Source of the DNA: Acidobacteriota bacterium
GTDB lineage: Bacteria > Acidobacteriota > Terriglobia > UBA7540
Assembly (NCBI GenBank): GCA_003165615.1
Contig: PLWR01000453.1
Coordinates: 1 to 20,646, forward strand
DNA: 20,646 nucleotides
Reading direction: 5' to 3'
The translations under genes and the position numbers were made by a program. Every line of letters begins with the position of its first letter. Within the stretch, counting starts at the first letter, position 1. This document shows, in pieces, positions 1-8,641 of this stretch. The notes beneath the pieces are model-generated. The model ran no database searches, was not told the origin of the DNA, and was given only the letters and a program-made list of their open reading frames with translations.

Positions 1-208
1 GCCACTCAGACTATTTGAGTCTGCACAGAGCGTGCGTCCCAACCTATATTGGGCATTGTTGTTCGGGAGCAACAACAGCCACGCGCTGGTATGCGTTTAC
101 GCGGATGCTTTAGAATGCACCGAGTATGCACCCTGCAAGCTCAGAGCAACCGCGAATAATGTAAGGAATCGAACGGTAAGTGCTTATGCTGAAGGCAGTT
201 AGAAGGTC
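1..208. other. Non-coding left edge
   Basis: No convincing gene is visible. Two small hairpins can be drawn: cagact/agtctg (7-23) and gttgtt/aacaac around position 60-78. Given the tRNA fragment and integrase stub that follow, this could be the remnant of a mobile element or flanking chromosomal DNA; the sequence does not decide. Confidence 0.4.
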
Positions 209-228
209 TGGCGGAGAGAGTGGGATTC
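209..228 (-). other. tRNA-Ser 3'-end fragment, putative attachment site
   Basis: Read on the minus strand this is GAATCCCACTCTCTCCGCCA. It matches the 3' part of a bacterial tRNA-Ser: the second half of the T arm (AATCCCAC), the acceptor strand CTCTCC, the discriminator G and an encoded CCA. The identity stops abruptly inside the T loop (TCTA replaces the expected TTCGA), so no full tRNA is present. Tyrosine recombinases commonly use tRNA 3' ends as att cores, and an integrase fragment starts about 95 bases away. I infer an att scar. The isoacceptor cannot be determined from the fragment. Confidence 0.7.
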
Positions 229-321
229 TAGACTTTATCTCGGTATCGTATTGAAACAGAGAATGTGATCCAGCTACAATACCTATATGTTAAGACTTTG
301 CTAAGACAAACGAGGTGCAGC

Positions 322-765
322 ATGGACTCTGTGAACCTGGTTTGGCGCACTAGAACCGACGCCGGTTGGAAGTATTTCCCCGTCGTAGTGGGACGGAACG
401 GGCGCATCAAGAAGGGTGCTGTCAAGGTAGACGGCCAGGAAGTTTCTTACCCTGATGGGCACTTTGAAATCCGCTACTACGAAGACCGCAGGACCAAGTA
501 CAAGAACGTCGGCACCGATGCAACCAAAGCAGTCAACGAGCGCGACCGGATGCACTACCTGGGCGAGGCGAGAACAGCAGCATCATCGGCTGGCGTAGCC
601 GTGATTGAACCTGAGTTACGGAAGACCATCAAGGTTGAGGCGGCCCGCTTCGTGAAAGCGGAGTTAGCAGATGTGGGGCTCTCGATCTCGACTCCCTTTT
701 CTTGCAGTGACTACTTTGCAGGTACGGTCCAACCGGGTTTCACTCCGGCAGCGGCGTTCTGTTGA
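322..765 (+). pseudogene. Truncated phage/tyrosine-type integrase (N-terminal fragment)
   Basis: The ATG at 322 has a GAGGTG ribosome site just upstream, better than the GTG at 265. The product begins MDSVNLVWRTRTDAGWKYFP and continues with VVGRNGRIKKG, FEIRYYEDRRTKYKNVGTDA and a charged helical stretch ending AARFVKAELAD. This resembles the N-terminal arm-binding part of integrases I associate with Acidobacteriota. Recognisable sequence ends near 672. The remaining codons to the TGA at 763-765 run through DNA antisense to the end of the neighbouring peptidase gene and look meaningless. The whole catalytic domain (R...HxxR...Y) is absent, so the protein cannot recombine DNA. The family call is from memory of similar proteins and is moderately sure; the truncation is clear if the family is right. 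Confidence 0.65.
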
Positions 766-2585
766 TCGAGCCACTTCTTGAGCGGAGCAAAGTACTCCAT
801 CATTGCTCCGGCATCTATCTGTTCTTCGCCTGTCAATGTTTTCAGCGCCTCTGGCCAGGGCTTGCTTTGCCCGAGTTGCAACATGGCCTCGAGTTTCGCT
901 CCGGCGGCTTTGTTGCCATAGAACGAGCAGCGATGTAGCGGTCCAGTCTGTCCGACCTCGCGGCACATGGCGCGATAGAACTGGAACTGCAGAATCTGCG
1001 CCAGGAAGTACCGCGTGTATGGCACATTGGCCGGGACGTGGTACTTGGCTCCCGGATCGAAGTCGGCTTCGGTACGGGCGACCGGCGGCACAACACCCTG
1101 ATACCTGGCCCGCAGTTGCCACCATCCGGCGTTGTAGTCGGCTGGCTTAATCTCGCCGGAGAACACCTTCCAGCGCCACTGGTCAATCATCAAGCCGAAA
1201 GGCAGGAATGCGACCTTGTCCATCGCCCGGCTCAGCAGCAAAGCGGTGTCATCGCTTTCAGGAACCTTTTCGATCAGGCCAACCTGCTTCAGATATTCCG
1301 GTGTAATAGAGAGCGCGATCGTGTCGCCGATGGCTTCGTGAAAACCGTCGTTGGCGCCATTCACGAACAGGAAAGGTTGTTGTTTGTACGCGCGCTGGTA
1401 GAAGTTGTGGCCAAGTTCATGGTGTATGGTCACGAAATCTTCATCGCGGATTTCGATGCACATTTTGAGACGGAGATCGTCCTGGTTATCGACGTCCCAG
1501 GCGCTGGCGTGGCAGACGACGTCGCGGTCGCGCGGTTTGATGAACTGCGAACGCCCCCAGAAGGTTGCGGGAAGCGGTGCGAAGCCGAGCGACTTGAAGA
1601 AGTTTTCACCGTAACGAACCATTCCAAGTTCGTCGACCTTCTTCGCCTTCAGCAGTTTGGTAAGGTCGTAGCCCGCGCCTTTATTGTTGGCCGGAGCCAC
1701 CAGGGGATAGATATTTCCCCACTCCTGCGCCCAGGGATTTCCCAGCAGATCAGCGCGAATCATTCCATTTGCATCCGCAGCCTGTGCGCCGTACTGCTTC
1801 ACCAGTTGATTGCGGACATAGGTATGCAACGACTCATAAAGCGGACGCACCTGCTGCCAGAGGCGCTCGGTATCGGCGGAAAACTGCTCGGGCGTCATGT
1901 CGTAATTGCTGCGCCATTGCGCACCCATGTCTTTGAAGCCAAGCTCTCGCGCGCCCTTATTCTGCAACTCGACGTAGCGCGCGTATTTGGCGCGCATCGG
2001 AGCTCCGATGGCGTGCCACCCGACCCAGACTTCCTTCATCTCTTCCGGATCGCGCGAGGCCGCCATGATCTTTTCGATCTCACCGATAGGCAGGCACTTT
2101 CCCGCAAACTTTCCTATTTTCGGGCAGTACTTACCTTTGCCGTAATCGCCTTCCAGAGAGCTGGCAAGTTTGGTGTATTCTTCGCGCTCCCTGGGATTCT
2201 CCAACGAGAAGAGCTGCAGCTTCAGCAGCAGGAACTTACGCGCCAGCACCGGTGACATTTTGAGGCCGTCAAAGCGCTTGACCTCAGGCGCCAGACGAGT
2301 AAGTTCAGCGATAAGGCGCTCGTTGTAATCGGCTGAAATTGTTTCGGTATCATCCGTGATGAAGGTTGCCTGAACCCATTGTGCGCGGGCAAGCTTTATG
2401 TTCAACTCGCTCAGCGTGGACTCGGTCTCCGCGATGAACTTCCCGGCATCTGCAATGGTAGGTTTCGACCGCGCGTCGCGCATTGTGGACTCCTGATTTC
2501 TGGCTGCTTCCGCTGGCGAACCCTGGGCCGCAGCCAACACGGTCAGTGCGGCAATTGCAATCATAACTTTGGTGAAGCGCACCAT
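711..2585 (-). CDS. Secreted M2-family peptidyl-dipeptidase (ACE-like zinc metallopeptidase)
   Basis: The protein is about 624 residues and releases dipeptides from peptide C-termini if it acts like other M2 enzymes. The zinc site is clear: HHELGH at about residues 388-393 (ligands H389 and H393, with catalytic E390), and the downstream ligand E417 in GFHEAIGD, the same spacing as in angiotensin-converting enzyme. The C-terminal part has VPYTRYFLAQILQFQFYRAM, also typical of ACE. I chose the ATG at 2585 because GGAGGA lies just upstream and the start gives a good signal peptide (MVRFTKVMIAIAALTVLAAA...). A longer start at 2606 lacks a ribosome site. There is no lipobox, so a soluble periplasmic or secreted protein is likely. 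The length is normal for a single-domain M2 enzyme. The stop codon lies within about 40 bases of the integrase scar, yet the gene appears intact. Confidence 0.93.
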   Translation of the reverse strand: MVRFTKVMIAIAALTVLAAAQGSPAEAARNQESTMRDARSKPTIADAGKFIAETESTLSELNIKLARAQWVQATFITDDTETISADYNERLIAELTRLAPEVKRFDGLKMSPVLARKFLLLKLQLFSLENPREREEYTKLASSLEGDYGKGKYCPKIGKFAGKCLPIGEIEKIMAASRDPEEMKEVWVGWHAIGAPMRAKYARYVELQNKGARELGFKDMGAQWRSNYDMTPEQFSADTERLWQQVRPLYESLHTYVRNQLVKQYGAQAADANGMIRADLLGNPWAQEWGNIYPLVAPANNKGAGYDLTKLLKAKKVDELGMVRYGENFFKSLGFAPLPATFWGRSQFIKPRDRDVVCHASAWDVDNQDDLRLKMCIEIRDEDFVTIHHELGHNFYQRAYKQQPFLFVNGANDGFHEAIGDTIALSITPEYLKQVGLIEKVPESDDTALLLSRAMDKVAFLPFGLMIDQWRWKVFSGEIKPADYNAGWWQLRARYQGVVPPVARTEADFDPGAKYHVPANVPYTRYFLAQILQFQFYRAMCREVGQTGPLHRCSFYGNKAAGAKLEAMLQLGQSKPWPEALKTLTGEEQIDAGAMMEYFAPLKKWLDQQNAAAGVKPGWTVPAK

Positions 2586-2702
2586 GATTCCTCCAAAGCT
2601 GCCCATTGTAATGAGTTCCGAGGCAAGAAGAAACTGCCTCCACCGAAGTCAGACTGGATAGAAGCGGGAATTCCTCGTACACTACGGGCACAAGGTAACG
2701 CG

Positions 2703-3053
2703 ATGCCAAAATTCGCATTCAATCCGGCGCTGTTCCGCGTCATTCTCATCGTGCTGTTCGTGGTAATTACGCAGATTCTTGCCGCCAGGAAGAGGGCCAA
2801 CTCTCCCAAGCCGGCCCCGGGTATGCAGAAGGGATCGCCGCTGGAGGTGCTGCGCGAGTCCATGCGGCAGGCTTCAGATCAGGCGCGCACTGGGCAGAGC
2901 AAAGGGCAGGTGGACGGAGCAGCCATGCAGTTCAGCCAACAGCTCCAGCAACCCTCAACGATTGAGCCGGAGTCGTCCTTGATTCCTTCGGCGCTGCTGG
3001 TGGCGTTGTTCGCATGTTTGTGCCTGATGGCATATCGATATTGGGCAGGCTAA
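2703..3053 (+). CDS. Small protein with two predicted transmembrane segments, function unknown
   Basis: The product has 116 residues. A hydrophobic segment lies at about residues 9-27 (ALFRVILIVLFVVITQILAA) and a second at about 92-112 (SLIPSALLVALFACLCLMAY). Between them is a polar, glutamine-rich linker. The ATG at 2703 is preceded by AAGG about nine bases upstream. It is divergent from the M2 peptidase gene, with about 117 bases between them holding a small hairpin (gaggca/tgcctc, 2620-2640). No domain is recognised. The balanced hydrophobic ends and ribosome site favour a real gene. Confidence 0.6.
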   Translation: MPKFAFNPALFRVILIVLFVVITQILAARKRANSPKPAPGMQKGSPLEVLRESMRQASDQARTGQSKGQVDGAAMQFSQQLQQPSTIEPESSLIPSALLVALFACLCLMAYRYWAG

Positions 3054-3085
3054 AGCGGTTGCAGGATTCGTATATCCGCAGCAAA

Positions 3086-3115
3086 CCCACATTTGCTAAC
3101 TACAGCAAATGTGGG
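3086..3115. repeat. Perfect 12-bp palindrome between convergent genes
   Basis: CCCACATTTGCT - AACTAC - AGCAAATGTGGG forms a perfect 12-bp stem with a 6-base loop. It lies between the stops of the small membrane protein (+) and fabG (-). Neither side has a long T tract, so it may be a bidirectional transcription stop or a REP-type element rather than a classical terminator. Confidence 0.75.
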
Positions 3116-3253
3116 CACCCTCGGGATACACCCACTCTGAAAATACTCCAAGAAACTGAATGGGTAGCACTCTGCATCACATCGCCAGCAGTTTTGGCGG
3201 CTCTTGTCCCTCTCGCGGCTTAACCTTCCACGGAATCAACTCAGTCCTTCCCA

Positions 3254-4000
3254 TCAGCGCATCAGCATGCCGCCGTTTACGTCAAGGACGTGTCCGGTGA
3301 TGTAACTCGCCTCGTTGCTGGCAAGAAAAAGTACGGCGTTGGCGATGTCTGCGTCAGTGCCTTGTCGTCCCAGCGGAATTTGAGCGGTAATTGCCTCTCG
3401 CTGGGCGTCGGTGAGTGCCTCGGTCATGGCCGTGGCAATGTAACCGGGAGCCACGGCATTCACCGTGATATTGCGCGACGCGACTTCGCGGGCCACTGAA
3501 AGGGTGAGGCCGATGAGTCCAGCCTTTGACGAGGCATAGTTTACCTGTCCTGCCGCGCCCACCTCGCCAACAATGGAGGTGATGCTAATGATGCGTCCCC
3601 AGCGTTGTTTCAACATGCCGCTGAGCACCGCCTGAATTAGCAGAAAGGGCGCACTCAGATTGGTGGCCAACACGTCGTCCCAATCGGCACGCTTCATTCG
3701 CAGGAGCAGGTTGTCCCGGGTAATTCCTGCGTTGTTCACCAGGATGTCGATTTTTCCGAGTTGCGCGGAGATCGCTTTCACCGTGGACTTAATGGCTTCT
3801 TCGGAACTCACGTCCAACCGGAACGCTACGGCTTTGCCGCCTTCGGATTCGATCTGCGCCGCCACTTCCTTCATCTTTTCTTCGTTGCGTGCGGCCAGCG
3901 CCACGGTTGCACCGGCTCTGGCGAGCGTCACCGCGCAGGCGCGGCCAATTCCCTGCGACGCTCCGGTAACAAGCGCCACGTGTCCCTGTAAGGACTCCAT
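3254..4000 (-). CDS. fabG: 3-oxoacyl-[acyl-carrier-protein] reductase
   Basis: This 248-residue short-chain dehydrogenase reduces 3-oxoacyl-ACP with NADPH in fatty acid elongation. The cofactor loop TGASQGIGR is at about residues 12-20, NNAG at 89-92, and the catalytic set is N114, S142, Y155 and K159 (in SITS and YASSK). The segment NNAGITRDNLLLRM is characteristic of FabG rather than other SDR reductases. The C-terminus GHVLDVNGGMLMR is also FabG-like. The ATG at 4000 has GAGGTG eight bases upstream. No acpP, fabD or fabF lies beside it. The antiporter gene upstream runs in the same direction, about 48 bases away. Confidence 0.9.
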   Translation of the reverse strand: MESLQGHVALVTGASQGIGRACAVTLARAGATVALAARNEEKMKEVAAQIESEGGKAVAFRLDVSSEEAIKSTVKAISAQLGKIDILVNNAGITRDNLLLRMKRADWDDVLATNLSAPFLLIQAVLSGMLKQRWGRIISITSIVGEVGAAGQVNYASSKAGLIGLTLSVAREVASRNITVNAVAPGYIATAMTEALTDAQREAITAQIPLGRQGTDADIANAVLFLASNEASYITGHVLDVNGGMLMR

Positions 4001-4048
4001 AATTCACCTCAACACAAATTGAACTTAGCGGGATTATAGCCGACGGGA

Positions 4049-5272
4049 CTAGCCGAGTTGACCGGATATCTGCACTTCGGCGTCTGCTTCACGGCCAGGA
4101 GAAGCGCCGCCATGGTTTTTGTCATCAGGCTTAAACAACATGCGGAGGAATGGAGCCGGCAATATCGTTGTAACCGCCGTCATCACGATGACCAGTGCAT
4201 ATGCGCGCTGCGAGATCATGTTCATCTGCAGACCGATGAGCGCCACGATCAGCGCCACTTCGCCACGCGGCGTCATCCCTACTCCAACCTGCAACATGCT
4301 ACGCCAGCCCTCCCGATACAGGGGCAGGCCGCAACCGACGATCTTGGAGATTACCGCCAATCCTGAGAGCGCAAGCGCCAGCACCACCACCGAGCGGGAA
4401 AACACGGAAAGATCGAGCCGCGATCCCATGGTGAAGAAAAAGAACGGCGACAGAAACAGGTTGATCGCCTGCGCGCGTGGCTCGAGGTTCCAGCGGGGTG
4501 AATAATCCGCGAAAGCGATCCCGGCGAAAAACGCGCCGATGATTGCAGCCATTCCGATGCGGGTAGCCGCCACCGAAAGCCCGAGGCAGAGCGCCAGCGC
4601 CAGCACGAGCGGAGCATCCTGCGTTTGCATCAGCTCAATACCCGGCTCCAGACGGTCCACGACCCTGGGTGCCACGAAAATCATGAATACGGCAAAGCCA
4701 ATTGCTTCCAGAGTGACCAGGCCAAGATGAATCCACTGGACACCGCCCGTGCTGGCGGTGCTGACCAGCATACCCAGCAATAACATGCCGAGTATGTCAT
4801 CAAAAACCGCAGCTCCCAGAATGATCTGCGCCGTGCGCAAGCGATGTGCATTCAGATCGCGGAGCACCCGCGCCGTGATTCCGACGCTCGTGGCAACCAT
4901 GGCGGCGGCCACGAAGATTGCCTCATGAGTCGGCTCCCGATTTAATCGCAGGAAGAGAAAGCCCAGCGCGAATGGCAGGACAACCCCCGCAACGGCCACG
5001 CCCAGGCTAAGCCGACCCACGCGAATCAGATCGGCGGGGGAAGTTTCCAACCCCACGGTGAAGAGTACGAATACCGCGCCAATTTGGGCAATGGAATAAA
5101 TTGTGTCGCCAGGAATAATAAAGCGGGTGGCGTAAGGGCCGAGCACCACGCCAGATAGTATTTCGCCGAGGACCGCAGGCAGGTGCAGACGTTCAAACAA
5201 CTCACCGAACACCTTCGCCCAAACGAAGATGGTAAATAGCTGCAGCAAAAGTGAGTCGGTCCCATGAGGCAT
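4049..5272 (-). CDS. CPA2-family cation:proton antiporter (Kef/NapA type)
   Basis: The 407-residue protein is made almost entirely of hydrophobic segments, about 11-13 helices. LPAVLGEILSGVVLGP at about 31-46 and the paired acidic motif FDD at about 157-159 (AAVFDDILGMLLLG) are typical of monovalent cation:proton antiporter-2 proteins, where the aspartates carry the ions. AAIIGAFFAGIAFAD follows further on. It ends soon after the last helix with a short polar tail, so the cytoplasmic TrkA-N/RCK domain of Kef channels is missing. A plain inner-membrane Na+ or K+/H+ exchanger is therefore more likely than a glutathione-gated channel. The ATG at 5272 has only a weak AGGA about ten bases upstream. 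The substrate cannot be read from sequence. Confidence 0.87.
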   Translation of the reverse strand: MPHGTDSLLLQLFTIFVWAKVFGELFERLHLPAVLGEILSGVVLGPYATRFIIPGDTIYSIAQIGAVFVLFTVGLETSPADLIRVGRLSLGVAVAGVVLPFALGFLFLRLNREPTHEAIFVAAAMVATSVGITARVLRDLNAHRLRTAQIILGAAVFDDILGMLLLGMLVSTASTGGVQWIHLGLVTLEAIGFAVFMIFVAPRVVDRLEPGIELMQTQDAPLVLALALCLGLSVAATRIGMAAIIGAFFAGIAFADYSPRWNLEPRAQAINLFLSPFFFFTMGSRLDLSVFSRSVVVLALALSGLAVISKIVGCGLPLYREGWRSMLQVGVGMTPRGEVALIVALIGLQMNMISQRAYALVIVMTAVTTILPAPFLRMLFKPDDKNHGGASPGREADAEVQISGQLG

Positions 5273-5550
5273 TTTGTTTGTCGTCCTGATACGGGGCGCG
5301 TTTCGGCGCGGCGATCCTACGAATAAGACACTATTTTGCGTTACAAGTTAGGAATTCAGTGAGCGAAATCGAATGCTGCAGCACGTTTTTAACGATCCAC
5401 GCTTGTGCGGCAAATCTGCATTCAGCTTGAATCAGCGCGCTCAACCGCTCATGAAACATTCCGCTGCTCTCGATTTTTCAACATTCAGCTCTGGATTCGT
5501 GCGATCTTGTGTTTGTTGTTTAATTTCGTTCGTGTGCCCGCTTACCACAA

Positions 5551-5898
5551 ATGAAAACGAAGCTGCTGTACACCTTGCAGTCCACGCTTGGAGTTGCGGT
5601 CAGTGCTTTCTGTGCGATTGCCGTGGCGTTGGTTTTCTCCAGAACGCATTGGAAGTTGGCAGCCCCATTCTTCTTTGCAGCGGTGCTGGTGCTGTTGGCA
5701 AGCCGCTTCGGAGCGATAGTCAGTATTTTGGGATCATTGTTGGCGTCCGCAATATTCGCGTTTTTCCTGTTCTCTCCCGTACATTCGTTTCGCGTGGAGA
5801 ACGAAGCCGAACGCGCTACCTTGGCGTGGATGATTTTGCTCTCAGTTTCAGCGTCCTACCTGCTGTTTCCGAAGCGGCCTGACCGCACCGGCCTCTGA
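5551..5898 (+). CDS. DUF4118-like membrane protein
   Basis: The product has 115 residues with about four hydrophobic segments (residues 8-28, 36-52, 56-76 and 91-106). The pattern AAPFFFAAVLVLLASRFGAI followed by ASAIFAFFLFSPVHSFRV and a tryptophan-containing last helix resembles the DUF4118 membrane domain found in KdpD-type sensor kinases. Here it stands alone, with no kinase attached. There is no obvious ribosome site before the ATG. The stop lies one base from the stop of the convergent DUF2071 gene. A longer frame overlapping it (5373-5882) has cysteine-rich, low-complexity content and looks spurious. Confidence 0.65.
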   Translation: MKTKLLYTLQSTLGVAVSAFCAIAVALVFSRTHWKLAAPFFFAAVLVLLASRFGAIVSILGSLLASAIFAFFLFSPVHSFRVENEAERATLAWMILLSVSASYLLFPKRPDRTGL

Positions 5899-5899
5899 A

Positions 5900-6733
5900 T
5901 CAGCGAGAGAACCGAATTCTTTCCGGAGCCCAAGCCAGCATTTTCAGCGATCGGGAAAAGTGGCAAACGTCCGGTTTCGCCGGGAGAGCGAGACCGAGCG
6001 GATCGGCTATGCTGTTCTCACGAATCTCAACACTGGCTTGCTGCAAAGGCCATGGCTGATGATGTATCTCGCTGCGATAAAACTTCTCGCGATTCATCGA
6101 GTACACGCAATATCGTTCGGTAAGGAATTCATCCAGGCTGCCCCGTCGCGCCCGCTCGGGCTCGCCCTCTGGAGCGTAGATCACTTCAAATTTTGCGGGG
6201 CCACCGATTGCGGTGGGGCCATGCAGACGCGAAGACCGAAAATGAATCGTCCGCTCCGTTGGCTTGCGAGCATGGATTGTCGCCCCGCTGACCCGGATTG
6301 CCGAATGCCAGTACTGCATGCGGAAAAACATCCGGGCAAACCACACTGCGGATAAATTCGCAGCGTCTACGCTGAAATAGAAGACTCCAGGTTTGACTTG
6401 TCCGGCCTTATCTATCATGGTCACGTAGGTACGCAGACGCACCTGCGGAAAATGTGAGATTCCCGGTACGGGTGGGACTCCACTCGGGCGCATGTGGCTG
6501 GTGCAGAAAGGCGAAACCGTGAGCCACGCGGCTCCATCATAAAGATCCAGCGTGAAAGCGTCCGGAACCAACCGTCGCAGCGTCTGAGGGTCGACCGCGA
6601 AATGAGCAAACAGCAAGTCGTTCCAGCTCTGCGAGAGCAGCCACTGGCCATCTGGGGGTGGCCATGGCCGATGCTCGACCGAGTAGAGCAGGCTGCCCGC
6701 CGTCACGAATTGCGTCTGGAACTCGGACTCCAC
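5900..6733 (-). CDS. DUF2071 (YqjF-like) family protein
   Basis: The product has 277 residues. The family hallmarks are SWNDLLFAHFAVDPQTLRRLVP near residue 35, then LDLYDGAAWLTVSPF, and PQVRLRTYV followed by KPGVFYFSVDA and WFARMFFRMQYWHSAI. These match DUF2071/COG3361 proteins, which have an acetoacetate-decarboxylase-like beta fold and no established reaction. The start is a GTG at 6733 with TGAGG about nine bases upstream. No signal peptide or membrane segment is seen, so it is probably cytoplasmic. It is divergent from the ThyX-like gene with 98 bases between them. Confidence 0.82.
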   Translation of the reverse strand: MESEFQTQFVTAGSLLYSVEHRPWPPPDGQWLLSQSWNDLLFAHFAVDPQTLRRLVPDAFTLDLYDGAAWLTVSPFCTSHMRPSGVPPVPGISHFPQVRLRTYVTMIDKAGQVKPGVFYFSVDAANLSAVWFARMFFRMQYWHSAIRVSGATIHARKPTERTIHFRSSRLHGPTAIGGPAKFEVIYAPEGEPERARRGSLDEFLTERYCVYSMNREKFYRSEIHHQPWPLQQASVEIRENSIADPLGLALPAKPDVCHFSRSLKMLAWAPERIRFSR

Positions 6734-6799
6734 CGTATAGCCTCAGCAAAAGCGTAGCCCACTTTGGTGCTGCGCTGCACAGGAAATCATCAATTTTTG

Positions 6800-6818
6800 G
6801 CAAAGCAGTGAGCTTTGC
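6800..6818. promoter_or_regulatory. Palindrome in the DUF2071 / ThyX divergent promoter region
   Basis: GCAAAGC-AGTGA-GCTTTGC is a perfect 7-bp inverted repeat ending 13 bases before the ThyX-like start codon. TTGGCA overlaps its left arm and could serve as a -35 box, with a weak TAAGAA about 17 bases on. It could be an operator or a leader hairpin that hides the start region. The role is inferred from position only. Confidence 0.4.
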
Positions 6819-6831
6819 GTAAGAATCAAGC

Positions 6832-8406
6832 ATGACCGTTCCCGTTTGCGGCACTCCATCCATCCCTGAGCCGGTCCCCGCCGAAACGCAAGTGTACTGC
6901 ATACACGGCGTAGATCCTGAGGTTCAGGCTTATGCCATGGCCAAGTATTCCCGCTCCTCGCTTTCGCTCAAGCAGTCGCTTGCCGAGTTAAACGAGCAGA
7001 AGGCGGAAAAGTTTCTCAGCACCTTCTATTTCCAGTACGGGCACCGCTCCATCGCGGACCTTGCGCATGTAGCCATGGCCATCGAACGGCTTTCGCTGCT
7101 GGCGGCTACGCTGGTGGTGGACGAAACTCGCTGGGACGGGCAAGAGCGTTCGACACGCTATCAGGATTTCAAGAAGAGCGGACATTATTCGCCATCCTTC
7201 AGCGATCCTGCCGACGCGACCCTCTACGAAGAGACCATCACATTCCTCTTCTCCGAGTATCGCAAGTTCAGCGAGCTGAATTTCCAGTACCTGGCCGCAA
7301 AAACTCCCAGACCTCCGGAGATGACGCAGGAAACCTACGAGCGTACGCTTCGGGCTCGCGCCTTCGATATTTCGCGTTACCTGCTGCCTCTGGCTACCAA
7401 CACTTCGCTAGGGCAAATTGTAAACGCGCGCACCCTGGAGACGCAGATCGCGCGCCTGCTCGGCAGTCCGTATGAAGAAGTTCGCCGCCTTGGCGAGCGC
7501 ATGAAGCAAGCTGCGCGTGGAGCCGCCTGGGACGTGAACGCCGAAAAACTACGAACCCTGGTCGATGCGATCGCCGAAAAAGACGCAGCTCTCGGCGAGC
7601 GGGCCAGCGCGGAATTGCTCTGCGAGCACCGGGTCTCCCCCACGCTGGTCAAGTACGCCGAGCCCAGTGCATACGAACTTGTCTCTCGTAAAGATCTGGC
7701 ACAGGCCGAATCTGAGCTGATGCACGGCCAGGGCATTGCCCCAGCGCCCGAGGTTGATCTGCTCGACGAAGAGCCGCTGGATATCGAGTTGGCTACCACA
7801 CTGCTCTACGAACACTCGCGCCATCCCTACCGGCAGTTGCGCGAGGCCGTGCTTGCTCTCACCCAGGCCCGGCGCGAAGAAATTATCGATCTCGGAATGC
7901 GCCATCGCGGAAGCCATGACGAGTTACTGCGCGCCTACTGTGCCGGGCAGAAGTTTCGCTTTGACATCCTGATGGACATTGGTGCCTACCGCGACCTGCA
8001 CCGCCATCGCCGCTGCGTGCAGATTCACCAGGAATATTGTTTTGCCCATGGCTTCGATACTCCGCGCGAAATAGTGGATGCAGGCCACGCCGAACTCTAC
8101 GTCCAGACGATGCTGCGCGTCGGCGACGCGGGGCAGAAGCTTGCAGCTGCTTTAGCCTCTCGCGGAGAGGCCCCGCAACCCGCCCAGTACCTTCTGCCGC
8201 TGGCCTACCGCAAGCGCACGCTCTTCAAAATGGATTTTGCCGAGGTCGTCTACATCAGCGAGCTGCGCACCGGAACCGGCGGTCACTGGAGCTACCGCAA
8301 CGTCGCCTACAAAATGTACGAACAGGTCGCGGACCGCTATCCCGCGCTGGCTAAGTACTTCCGCGTCACAGACATCCATCAACCGGTGGACCTGCTGCAA
8401 AGATGA
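6832..8406 (+). CDS. Double-domain FAD-dependent thymidylate synthase homologue (ThyX-like)
   Basis: ThyX makes dTMP from dUMP using methylenetetrahydrofolate, NADPH and FAD. Typical ThyX is about 220-250 residues; this protein has 524 and appears to hold two ThyX-like domains. The first (about 20-250) has FYFQYGHRSIADLAH at about 65-79, like the GHxSxxEH motif, and ERSTRY at 105-110, like the end of the ThyX signature, but the expected RHR is replaced by DETRW. The second (about 310-520) has GSHDE at 360-364 and RDLHRHRR at 387-394, but QIHQEY stands where NExSxRY is expected. The two halves may therefore form one shared active site, or one may have lost activity. No ribosome site is obvious before the ATG at 6832. 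The family is clear; activity as the cell's thymidylate synthase is inference. Confidence 0.8.
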   Translation: MTVPVCGTPSIPEPVPAETQVYCIHGVDPEVQAYAMAKYSRSSLSLKQSLAELNEQKAEKFLSTFYFQYGHRSIADLAHVAMAIERLSLLAATLVVDETRWDGQERSTRYQDFKKSGHYSPSFSDPADATLYEETITFLFSEYRKFSELNFQYLAAKTPRPPEMTQETYERTLRARAFDISRYLLPLATNTSLGQIVNARTLETQIARLLGSPYEEVRRLGERMKQAARGAAWDVNAEKLRTLVDAIAEKDAALGERASAELLCEHRVSPTLVKYAEPSAYELVSRKDLAQAESELMHGQGIAPAPEVDLLDEEPLDIELATTLLYEHSRHPYRQLREAVLALTQARREEIIDLGMRHRGSHDELLRAYCAGQKFRFDILMDIGAYRDLHRHRRCVQIHQEYCFAHGFDTPREIVDAGHAELYVQTMLRVGDAGQKLAAALASRGEAPQPAQYLLPLAYRKRTLFKMDFAEVVYISELRTGTGGHWSYRNVAYKMYEQVADRYPALAKYFRVTDIHQPVDLLQR

Positions 8407-8411
8407 CAAAT

Positions 8412-8446
8412 GGCCCACATCCGCCATCTTTTGGCGAATGCGGGCC
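8412..8446 (+). terminator. Hairpin after the ThyX-like gene, possible terminator
   Basis: ggcccacatccgcca - tcttt - tggcgaatgcgggcc pairs 13 of 15 positions, and one mismatch can be a G-U pair. It begins six bases after the stop codon. There is no T tract, so it is a weak or Rho-aided terminator or a REP-type repeat. Confidence 0.5.
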
Positions 8447-8641
8447 GGAGCCAATGCCGGGTCCACTTCGAGCCTTCCGGCCCGAAGTGCTTTAACATAG
8501 CTCAAAGCAATGTTTGGAGCGGAATTCACTTCTATCCTTCTCCTTTTATTCCCCTTCGCCGTCGCCCGTGTTATTCTCTCGATTGCCGCCCTCATAATTG
8601 TGGAATCATGCGTAAGCCGGACTGTTACGCAGCCAGGCGGA

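Noticed and set aside
1038..2255. Long open frame on the plus strand across the M2 peptidase
   Set aside because: It is antisense to a gene with a complete zinc site; its translation has no coherent domain.
5373..5882. Alternative frame covering the DUF4118 gene
   Set aside because: It is cysteine-rich and lacks membrane pattern, while the 5551 frame gives clean helices.
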